This document shows positions 11,003 through 21,528 of a stretch of 64,000 nt of DNA, piece after piece. A program made the position numbers and the translations under genes. Position 1 is the stretch's first letter, and each line of letters opens with the position of its first letter. The notes under the pieces are model-generated. The model ran no database searches. It saw only the letters and a list, made by a program, of their open reading frames with translations, and was not told where the DNA came from. Origin of the DNA: Panagrolaimus kolymaensis (lineage: Eukaryota; Nematoda; Chromadorea; Rhabditida; Panagrolaimidae); assembly GCA_028622995.1 (NCBI GenBank), contig JAJQJQ010000017.1, positions 2,604,001 through 2,668,000 on the forward strand, given 5' to 3'.

Positions 11003-14000
11003 ATGTATAAGTTTCATTATTTTATTTTCGCAATTTTGGTGCCTTCTGTCTTTTCACTTCATTGTTTAGTTATCCGCCCTGGTAAGTTTACATATGTTTG
11101 ATACTTTTAAATCCCATGAATATTTGATTTTGTTGTCACTAAAGATGGCAAGTGTTCTGGCATTCATTGTTGTTGGTTGCTTCTTTTGCATCTGTAATTA
11201 ATATTACACATTTGTTTTGAACAAGAGAGTCAAGAAAAACCCTTCGTAGAAAAACAAAAACACTTTTGGAGCCATTTTTGGGAGAATCTTAAAATGCGTC
11301 AAAAAATGCGCAAAAACAAGCAAAAAAAGACAAATGGCATTTTGAAAAATGAGTAAAAAAATCATGCAATTTTCCGCAATATTTTTACATAGACATGCCA
11401 TGGGGTTTCAATTCTAATTCATCTCTCTTTTGTTTGTTTTTTGTTCTGGAGGCATAAGAATTTGAACCTTTCTTTTTCTGTTTTTTTTTTACTTTTAAAG
11501 TTTGTTTTTCTCCATATATGAGATTGACTAACAGAGGGTGGAGACGATGATAACATATGGTGTTACATTACAATGCATACATCAATTATTGAAAAGCTAA
11601 TATTTCTTTAATTAACGATTTGATCAAAAAAATGCTTTTATGCATAGGTATAATAAGAATGTAACAAAATCTCGGTATAAATTTAAGTAAACGTTATGGT
11701 ATCATCAAAATTAATTTGATTTCTGAAAAACAATTTTAAAATTGAATCCAAAAACTGAAAATTTACAAAATAAATTCATTGTACCAGCGGTTGCTGTTGG
11801 TACTATTGCTTTGTCATTTATCTTTTTTGTTTTCATTTCAATCCTTTTTTAGAAATTGAAAAGGACATTGCGCAATAAATTTTTTATAAAGAAAAAACGC
11901 TTTTATTCAATAAAAAACCGACGCCTCAAGTCATAAATTGAATCAAGACTGATTGGCCGTTTTTTTCGCAACAACTTTTGCCTTTTTTTGTGCTTCTTTT
12001 TTTGTTGCCGACTAAAAAAGTCGAAAATGAAATCTTTCACAAGACAAAATGACCAAGGCTTGCTTTTTTTTATTTCAAATTATATTGCTAAAGGCAATAA
12101 TTTGCCCCGGCAACGACCATTGGACTCAATTTCATGATGTCCGGAAGTTGTGACTTTCCGCAAAAAAATCCTTTCAAAATGGAATTTGGCATTTTTTTGT
12201 AGTAAATATAAATGTTCGAATTCAACGGATGCTAGATTTGATAAAAAAAAAATAGGAAAGAAAAAATGAAAACAAAAAAAAGTTGAGAGAAAAAATGAGA
12301 GTTTTTTGTTTCCTTTTTTGCTTATGGGTCAAAGAGCAGCGGAAGAAAGATGACGTGAAGCATCCTCAGCCAAAAAAACGTGAGCATAATTGTCTAATTC
12401 CGCCACGTCTTTCACTTTTATTTCTTGAATATTTCATAAAATTTTCAAGAGTGCTTCCTGGAACAATCAAATAAATAAAAAAATATTGTAGTTTTTTTCG
12501 TTCTTTTTTTTTTTTTGCTTTAATTTTTTGTCCTTCTTTTTGGATGTTACATCTTTTGTTTAAAACCTAAAAAAATGTGTTTCTGCTTGAGAGGCACATA
12601 TGCACATTTGATAGTTGGAATGACCACTCAATTATGAAAATTAGGAGAAGAAAGTAATGCCAGCTCTGTTTTTCAACCATTGTGGATTGCGTTGCGTGTC
12701 CACGAGAAACGGCAAGAATAAAGAGAAAGAAAAAGCCGATGGATTAAAGCCACCCGAAAACGGGGTTTTGAAAATTTATAACAAAAAATAAGTCATAAAT
12801 CGAACAACGGTTCCGGAATTGAAACGAAAAAAAGATGCGATAGCTTTGCAAATTTTATTGTCCGTAGTACATTTATACATAATGTTGTTGTTTGTTGTAA
12901 GGAAAATGAAAAATAGCGACAAAAAGACACTATTTTATAAAAGGGATAATGGATAAAAAAAATACAAATATTTTGGGAAAATAAAATCGGGAGTTTAAAA
13001 GTATACATTCGTACGAAAGATGGCATTTTTTAGCGAAAAGTAAAAATAATAAATAATTTTTTTTAACGGCGAAGCTTAATGAAAGATTTTGATAAGGAAC
13101 CGCAATTCAACGGTTTTATAGAAAACTCTATGATTCTTTCGATTTAAACCAGTTAGGAAAATAGTGTAGAATTTTCTTTTTTCAAGTTGATATTTTTTTC
13201 CTTTATTTAATTACAAAAAGCTTGCGTTTGTTGACAAACTATAGGCATCTGTTGTTTTTCTATCGCCTTTGGCTTTCACTTTTTCTTTCACTTTTTCTTT
13301 TGTTTCAAAATTAAGATTCCCTCAGTTGTTTCGGCTCATTTACGCTTGGTTTTTTTTTTATTGCATCATTTTTGTTTTAGTAATATGCAAATATGACTTT
13401 TCCATAGTCATAAAAATGATTCGCTTGCTAATAACAAAAATGGAACCATGCAAAGAAAAAAAGAGGCTAAAAATGTGTAATGTTAAGAGAAGCCCGTCGG
13501 CGCAATCATAGCATTTGCATTTAAAAAAACTCATAAAATCTCCAGGGAATCATTGCCGCTGTCACGAACTGATGATTTTTCGACAAAAAAAGAAGAATGT
13601 CGAAAAACATAACAAATGCTATGACTATTTTTTGCTTCTTTTTTGGCCATAAAAAAATGACATGAAAATTTTGAAAATAAAAAGAAATAAACCAAAGTTA
13701 TCTTTTGCAGGATATGGGCTTGTAACAGAAAAATGTCCACATGGAAGTGTTGGATGCAGGATTCGAATCAGTAAAGACGCAGTTGATTTTTATGAATTCA
13801 GTGCTCTTTATGATCGAAATCAATATGTTTGCGTTCATAAAAGTGAATTTGATGGAGCTAAACAAAGTGGATGTTTACGCAAGAAAACTGGACGGTAAAA
13901 AAGACTAACTTAAAGCTTTCAAAGTTAATGCAAATTAAATTTAGTGTAAGATGTTGGTGTAGCAATGGACGTTCTAATTGCAACACGGCTGAAGCTTCAA

Positions 14001-15050
14001 AACAACTTTATGAAGCTTTCATCACGAATGATAAAGATTATTTTAATAAAGTTGTAAAAGAAATAGATTCCAGTCCATCAGTAACTGATTTTTCATCCTT
14101 AAATTCAGCGACAATAGCAACAACAACTACACATGCGCCTGAAATTGTAAAAGTTCCAATTTTAAATAAAAATAATGGTGGAATGTTGAGAGGCGGAATT
14201 TCACCTACCAAAAAACCTCCATCAAAATCGGGTTCCATTTTGTTATCCGATGACGATGGTGGACAATTTGTTCGAAATCATGGAAGTCGCAAGGTTGATC
14301 AATTCAATGATGGACGAAAAAACACTTTGGAAAATGATGTCAACAATAATGAAAGCAGCGGCGCAGTATTTTCTAAAAGCAGTGGATCTAAAAAGAATGA
14401 TGAACATCGGTTGAGACATCATCATTATCACACAGATGATAAAGATATTCAAAGCAAACGATTGACTTCTTCAAGGGGAACTTTTTCCGTGAGCTTTTTT
14501 CTCTACTACTTTTCAAACCCCAAGGTCAAAGTTTTTTTAGGATAAAGGCCCAGAAGAAGTTCAACGTCAATCAATTTTGGTTGAAAAGGATTTTCCAACA
14601 ACTCATCGTCCAACAGTGAAATTCCATGCAACCACCACTGAAACTTCAATAATAAAAACTAAAGTTGTTCTTGATAAAAATAATGAAGTTCATGTAATTA
14701 ATGTTGGAGCGGCTCAAGATCAATATGATTTACAAAATGGTGAAGTAGCAGAAATCACCGAGCCTCGAATTCTCCCAACTGAAATTACATCAGATGATTT
14801 GTATGACGAAGCTGAATTGGCAAGGCTCGACGCTGAATATGCTGAACAACAAAAACGGCAAAATCGACCATTCCCTGTTGAAGAAACTCCCATGCAAGCA
14901 GTTCGTGTGCTTCCTCAAGAAGATGACGATGTTGTCACGGAAGATATTCCTGAAGCCGAAGGAGAATATTTTGATGCTAATTCGGCTACTGCTTTATCAA
15001 GCTCAATCTCTTTTTTAGTGATTTTTGTTGCATTCGTTCGGATATTGTAA
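11003..15050 (+). CDS. Secreted or GPI-anchored cysteine-rich protein, ET module/Ly6-like ectodomain
   Basis: Exons are 11003-11081, 13711-13894, 13945-14488 and 14541-15050. The first encodes a signal peptide (FHYFIFAILVPSVFSLHC). The second and third give a compact ectodomain with eight cysteines: HC, KCPHGSVGC, YVC, GC, then RCWCSNGRSNCN. The eight-cysteine count and the CWC...CN ending match the nematode ET module and related Ly6/activin-receptor three-finger folds. A long polar Ser/Asn/His region follows. The protein ends in a hydrophobic stretch (SSISFLVIFVAFVRIL) with almost no cytoplasmic tail, typical of GPI attachment or a short TM anchor. Function is unknown. The first intron, 2.6 kb, is by far the longest of its gene. 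The signal-peptide exon was found by eye and rests on frame match (CCT G | GA TAT). Confidence 0.72.
11082..13710 (+). other. Long first intron (2.6 kb) of the ET-module gene
   Basis: The intron runs from GTAAGT to TTTTGCAG. It is AT-rich with many T8-T11 runs and short ORFs on both strands that lack domains, codon bias or splice partners. I found no nested gene, tRNA or clear repeat. It may hold enhancers. Confidence 0.5.
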
Positions 15051-15238
15051 TCATATACAATATTACCCTCTATCCAATATAATATATTTGTATTTACAGT
15101 ATAATTTGTAAGAAAATGCGGCTTTTTCATATTTTTATTTTGTAAATGCTTCTTTTTTTTGCAGTTAATAATAACAAAAAATAATAAAAAGTACACTTAA
15201 TAAATTAAAATTAGCTTTAAAAAAATCAATTTTCTCTC

Positions 15239-17191
15239 TCAATAAAGTGTAAAAACATTTGCCCGAATTAATTGTCGTAATTTGTATTTTTGAATTTTTG
15301 TATTTACTCTTGGGAATTCGTCAATAACAGCAATTTTTTCTGGTTCATAAAGCTAAAATGTATTTCTTTGTATGTATTAGCCCATGTTTTTTTTTTTGCT
15401 TGCTTACCTTATTATTTCGACATAAAAGTGACAAGTCAGTTTTAAGAAATTCCGGCACACAATCAAATGATGTTGGAATTACAATTGCTATAACAGGGGC
15501 GCCATGACAAAGTTGAAGGACCTAAAAAAATTTCCATAACTGGAATTATTGCCACCAAAGAAAGGATTTTTACTTGGACTCCTTTGATTCCAACGTATGT
15601 GGTCAATAAACGCTCAATTTTCCAATGTTCGACAAGTTTATCACTTCTATCATAAATTAAATCCTCGCGATGACAAATTATTTCAATATTTCCATCATTT
15701 GTTTGGGTTACAATGTCACTAAAAAAATATGTGGCTGTCATTAAGAAATAAATGTCAAAGTTTTTTTTGTTTATACCAATTTTTTTCTCTTCATAAAGCT
15801 TTTAAAAAAAGAATTTTTACCCTGTTTCAATAAAATCCTTCCATGAGTTAAATTCAGGTCCATATCCAACAAATTTAGTATTTAGTAACGATCGAAGTCT
15901 CATTTCTCCGATAATTCGATTTGCTTTTGATAGCTTGGTAATTTCAGCTATTTCAACTTCATACCCTTCAAGAACTTTTCCAACAGCTTTAATGAGATTG
16001 GTTGTGTTATCACTTAAAACGGGAATGGCTCCAGTTTCAGCTAAAAGCATTCCAACGGCAATTCCCTTTGCATTTGGCATCACTCGATCCACAGCTGTTA
16101 ATAATTCGGTTGTAACTCTTTCACCCAATAAAATTACGGTATTAACTGATGGTAAAGTAATTTTATGAGTAAAAACTGTTCGAAGCCCAAGTCGGAGAGC
16201 TGCAGCGTTGCTAAGAATTGTGGTGCATTGATATTTTTTAATTGATGTGAAAAGCCCTTTTGGAATTGGAGACTGCTCAGAAAATATGGATTTGGATTCC
16301 AATAAAAACGGTGTCAACGCAACAAAACAAAATACAGGAAGTCGAAAGAGTGGAAGAGCGCAACAAAGAATTGTTTCAGAAGTGACTCCAATCGCTGCAG
16401 CTGCTAATCTACAGCCATTGACACATTGGTAATGGGTTAAACCCACAGCTTTGGGTAATCCAGTGGAACCCATAGAAAATCCAATACTGCAAAGTCGATG
16501 AGAATTCCATTGAGAATAATTAGGAAGTTTTTCAAGTCGCTCCTTTGTGCATCGAGAATAAATTTCACTCAATGTGTAAGTTCCCGTATGTTTGTGATCT
16601 TCATCGGCAAGAATGACGTGAGTTAATGAAGGTAAAGCAGTTGATGAAAGTTTCCCTCTATGAGACGATCGAAGTTCAGGACAAATTTCAGCTATGAGAT
16701 TATGTGGAAAATCCACATCCTTTGTATGAGCAAATAAAATTACTGCTTTAAAGCCACCAATTTCAAGTAAATGTCGAAGTTGATCTGATGAGGAAAAATT
16801 TGGGCTAGCAAGAGCAAAAATGAGTCCAGCTCGTGCAATTCCAAGGGTAGTTACAATGACTTGGGATAAATTATATCCACAAACAAGAATTCGATCATTT
16901 TGTTTTAATCCAATTGAAAGAAGTCCAGCAGCAAAGGCTTCCATCTGGAATATACAAATTATTTAAATTATTTTTGAATGAAAAATTCTAGTTTAAAAAT
17001 ATTACTTCTGCTTTTACCTTTCCAAAAGTAAGTCCAACTTTTTCTGCATCAAAAGCAAATGCAATTTTTTCTGAAGCACATTTTCGATATACGAGTTCAG
17101 GAATGGTGGCTTCATATGGGCCGAACTCCTTTTGCTTTTCAAGAGTAAAATCCAAACAAAATACTGCTTCTTTTCCAACTCGGAGAGGCAT
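15239..17191 (-). CDS. AMP-forming acyl-CoA synthetase (ANL superfamily, ACSF2-like)
   Basis: Minus-strand exons are 17191-17018, 16944-15821, 15718-15574, 15521-15408 and 15352-15239. ANL landmarks appear in order: an N-terminal segment with FDAEKVGLTFGK; the P-loop-like motif SMGSTGLPKAVGLTH (A3); a divergent A5 region GMLLAETGA; the A7 motif ETGDIVTQTNDGNIEIICHREDLI; and the C-terminal PRVNTKIQKYKLRQLI (A10) carrying the catalytic-type lysine. The enzyme would activate a carboxylic acid as an acyl-AMP and transfer it to CoA. The medium-chain ACSF2 group is the best guess from order and motifs. Oddities: A3 has MGSTG instead of SGTTG, and A10 lacks the glycine usually found before the lysine (GK becomes TK). 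Activity may be altered. No PTS1 signal is seen (it ends VFTLY). Confidence 0.85.
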
Positions 17192-19055
17192 TTTCTTATG
17201 TGATATAAAAGACGAATAGCTTCAAAAACGCCTATAAGCTGATCATAAAAAAATGCAAAAAGGGATTAGAGGAAGTAAAGAGATGGATCAAAGCGTGGGT
17301 AGAAATTTTTTGTTCAATCTCGAAAGCAACAAAAGGAAAGATAGGAAGGAGGCTGTTGTTTTGAAATCTCTTTATTTTTTTTTTCTTGCCAACTGGCTGT
17401 TAGGTCCCTCCTCTCTAGATTGGGTGATCTTTTTTTGCCATTCTTTTTTTTTAACTCTATTGATTGTAACTCCGACAAAGTAATTTAATGTCAGAAAAGA
17501 GTGAGAAGTAATTATTCAAAAAAGAAAGAGAGATATTTTTTTGGGATTTCGTGAGTTTCATTCTCGAATTTTTTCAATCTCATTACCACTGACGCCGCCA
17601 CCAACACGACTGCTGCCGCAGCTATTATTTATCGATGAATTTGTGTATGAGAAAAACAAAAAAAGGAAGATGCATTTATTTCAAAGTTTGACTTTGACAA
17701 GGATAGAATAAAAATAAATCGACTCTCATCTCAAAATTTTGAGATGTGCATCGTTTGTCTATTTATCTCTTTCACCATTCGGTTCCGATCTATCTTAAAC
17801 GATAAAATAGAAAGAGAAAGTATTGAGTCAAATAAGACTTAGAGAAAAGGTGCATTGAATGAATACTATGAGGCTTATAACATATTTGTGCAGTGGCATT
17901 TTCTTCAAAAGTTGCTATGATCATTCTTTTCTTCCCTAATGTTTTAATTTTTTGTTTTTAATTTGCTTGTGTATTTAAATTCTTTATTTTTTCATCATCT
18001 TATTGGACGCCAAAAATTTATTTCAACCATTTTATTTTACTTTTTTTAATCCAAAATGTACATATTATTGGGAGTATGATTTATGATTAAAGTTCAGCGG
18101 TTGTGAAAATTAACCTATTTATATAGCTACAGATTCTCAAAAATTTAAGTTTATTTAAACTCTTAATTCTAAATTAAATAATGAAAAAGTAATCCTCTAA
18201 ACAGATGTTAGTAAAAAAAATAGTTATAATACCGTAATAAAAGGTTGAGATTTTTTATTTTGAAGTATTATACCATTGTTTCTTAAAATCTTAGAGTTGT
18301 CCAAATTTATTTTTCTTGAAAAAATTATTCTTTTTCTATGTTCTCAAAGAGGAAAGAAAAACTAATATACTCTTGAAAAAACTTCAGTTTTGCAAAGGTT
18401 TATGCTTTCTCTTTCATTTTTTTTTCTCGCTCGACCATCCTTTTTTCCATTTAGCAAAAACGTAAATTCTTTTTTCGCATGAAATGTTTTTTTTCTTGCT
18501 TGCTACTTATAGAGAGGAGAAACACTATTGATAAAGAACCCAGATGGACTTCAAACTCATCCAATTAGGCATTCAAAAAAAGCAACACATTTTTATAAGG
18601 AAATTTCAAACAAGCTTCGTTGAAACTGAAAGTGTTGTTTGATTATGATGTAGAGAACCCAATATTTTTTATACGTTTTTCTTTCATCGTTTCTTTTTTT
18701 TAACGAAACAACATTGCCATCGACGGCGAATGAAGACAGACCAGACCACCTTTGTTGTGGCCAGTTGCGTCAATGCGCCAGTCAACATTCCCATCCAAAA
18801 ATTCTTTTTTGCTCAAAAAAATGCGGAACAAGTTATATTGATCGACGGAGGACGAAGGCAAAAACGAAGGACCATCCACTATTTTTTTTCTCCTCTTTGG
18901 CTTTTTCTTTCCTCTTCAAAACGGCATTAACAGCTTCAGCGTGTTTCGAGAGATGTTTTCTCCTTTCATTTTTCTTCTTCTCATCCTCAATTGTTTTTAT
19001 TTTATAGTGTGTGTTGTCAGTAGTTTCCGGCGCCAGTTGTGCGCCTCCTGAGAGG
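17192..19055. other. Divergent intergenic region upstream of acyl-CoA synthetase and dystrobrevin
   Basis: These 1.9 kb hold the promoters of two divergent genes. GC is a little higher at about 17580-17630 (CGCCGCCACCAACACGACTGCTGCC) and about 18714-18880. A splice acceptor TTTTATAG ends at 19007, so the dystrobrevin transcript probably has a spliced or trans-spliced leader joined there. No other gene is seen. Confidence 0.4.
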
Positions 19056-21282
19056 ATGTGGAACACAAATGGCGGTACAACTGCGGTGATGACAGGAAAC
19101 GATGAAATTACTAACACAAATCCACGAGCAACTCCAGCAAATGGATCAACTACCCCTACCGCTGCAGCCATAGCAGTAGTGGATGGAAGTGAAGACTTAC
19201 AAGCACTCATCGATGAAATGAGTAAGCATCATGAATGCTATTGTTTTTATGCAAAATTACTTTTTATAGGAATGCAAGATTTTGATTCCATTCGTTTTGC
19301 AACTTATCGAACTGCTTGTAAACTTCGATTTGTTCAAACTAAAACTAATGTACATCTTGTTGATATTTGGAACATGATAGAATCATTTCGAGAGAATGGT
19401 TTAAATGCTATGGCAATGAATGCTCATCTTAAAATTTCAAGGCTTGAACTTTTACTTACTAGCGTTTTTCATAGCTTAAATAAACGTCTTCCTACCGCTC
19501 AACATATTGATACAGATAAATCTATTTCAACTTTATTATCTTTCTTGCTTGGCGGCTATGATCGAGGCAGAATAGGGAGACTTACTGTATTTTGCGTTAA
19601 AGTTGCAATGGCAACTCTATGTGCTGGAAAATTGGTTGATAAACTTCGATGTAAGTTTTTTTAATTCAAAAACTAATTTTGTTGTTGTACAGAGTATACG
19701 CTTTTTTATGGTAATAAGTCCACTGTAGAGTGTGAAGTTTGGATTCATTTTTAAATTTTCAAATTTCATGCATACAGTAGACTTGCTACCTAAATGCTGA
19801 TGCTTTTTTGTAAAAAAAAGAAAAAGTAAAAGCTTTCTACATTTTTTGTTGCTTTGACTAACCACTATAAAATGCATAAAATAACCTTGCAGATATTTTC
19901 TCGCAAATAAGTGATACAAATGGGATAATGGAACCAGTAAAATTTACTGAATATCTTCAATATGTTCTCGCCCTTCCTACTGCCGTATTTGAAGCTCCAA
20001 CATTTGGATTTTCTGAAGCAGCGCTAAATCAATGTTTTAAACGTGAAGAATCGGTAAATCTCAATCAATTTCTTGATATTATTATGAGTGATGCATGCCC
20101 TCCGTGTCTCATGTGGCTTCCATTACTTCATAGAATGTCTGCCGTCGAACACGTTTATCATCCCGTTGTTTGTGATTCATGCCAAGTTCGAGCTTTCACT
20201 GGTTTTCGATATAAATGCCAAAGATGCCCTAATTATCAATTATGCCAATCTTGCTTTTGGAGAGGACAGGTTTCAAAACAGCATAAAAATGATCATGAAA
20301 TGAAAGAATATTCAAGTTATGTAAGTTTTAATTTGGTATTTATTTAAGGCTTCAAAGATTAAATTTGTAGAAATCTCCTACAAAACAACTCGCCCATTCC
20401 ATACACAAATCACTTCGTTGCATTCCAATATCATCACAAAAAAATCATAAGGAATATCCAAGCAAACCTCAAAAGCCTTTAGATCTCGCAAATCTTGTTC
20501 CCATGACTCCTAATTCTCTTAGACATAATCCTGTTGAACCCATTAATGAATGGACAACCAAATTACTTCCTGGTCAATATGGTAATGCTGGAAATAATGA
20601 AGATGAGCATCGCCTTATCGCTAGATATTGTGCAAAAATGGCTGGACGATCGACTTTCCCTCCAACATCGACACAAATGCAAATGCAAAACCCTGAAGCT
20701 AATATGGCTTCCGCTTCAGCAGCCTTTCAAGAAAGTTTTGAAGAACGAGCCATGATTGCTCAATTAGAAGAAGAAAACAGCCAAATGTTGCGTGAAATGG
20801 CTTCTTTGGAGGAGCAGCAGCAAGGAATGGGTTCAAGTAATGGTTATCCCCCTGATATGACAAGGAGAGCAGAATTGGAAGCCAAAATGAGAATTATGCA
20901 ACAAACTAGACGGGAACTTATGTCTCAATTACAACATTTAATGGGACAATTAAATGTTTGTTCTAATTTTTTTCAACAAAAAAAAGAATTTATTTTTAAG
21001 ACGAATACTACACCGCGAGCAGTTTCATTGGGTCAATTACCAGAACCTTTGAGTGGTGTAGGATCAATGGTGTCTACAGCATTTAGAGAGCCTTCTGCCC
21101 CACCAATGCTAAATCCACGTGAATCCGTTCGAGCTGGAAGTATAGCGCCAACTCAACTTCAAGATCTCCTTCAAGCAGCGGATGCAATTTCAAATAATAT
21201 GAGTTGCCTCGTTCAAGAACTTGATTCCGCTGTTGATGATAACACTATGCCTTTGACACTCATTGATGGGGATCAATTTTAA
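19056..21282 (+). CDS. dyb-1: Dystrobrevin (dystrophin-complex adaptor)
   Basis: Exons are 19056-19221, 19270-19650, 19893-20320 and 20371-21282. The exon junction at 19221/19270 restores EMRMQDFDSIRFATYRTACK, a hallmark of dystrobrevin. Next come two EF-hand-like modules (about 19300-20050) and a ZZ zinc finger: CDSCQVRAFTGFRYKCQRCP, then CQSCFWRG and the H-x(n)-H pair. The segment IARYCAKMAG and a coiled coil (EERAMIAQLEEENSQMLREM; LEAKMRIMQQTRRELMSQL) follow. Dystrobrevin binds dystrophin and syntrophin at the muscle membrane and in neurons. The ATG at 19056 was chosen because upstream in-frame sequence has no ATG back to the acceptor at 19007. A 45 nt in-frame stretch at 20956-21000 is probably an intron. 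Confidence 0.93.
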
Positions 21283-21528
21283 AAAACATTAAAAAAAACT
21301 ATTACCAGATTTGTTTATTTATATAAACACAGGTATTAAAAAAAGAATTAATACAAAGACTGCCAAAAAAAATATTTTGTAAAAGAGTTGGAAATACAAA
21401 AACAATAATAAATCATAAATCATAAATTATTAGCCTTGTTAAAAGTTACTTAAAAGAAAGAAAGAAATAATGCAATAAAAATGAATAAAGTAATAAAAAA
21501 ATAAATTCAAAAATTCCCTTAATAATAT

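Noticed and set aside
11082..13710. Nested genes in the 2.6 kb intron
   Set aside because: Short ORFs on both strands lack domains, consistent codon use and splice partners.
18714..19007. ORFs just upstream of dystrobrevin as an additional coding exon
   Set aside because: They are in different frames and end before the acceptor at 19007; the dystrobrevin-like sequence starts after it. A 5' UTR exon is possible but not supported.
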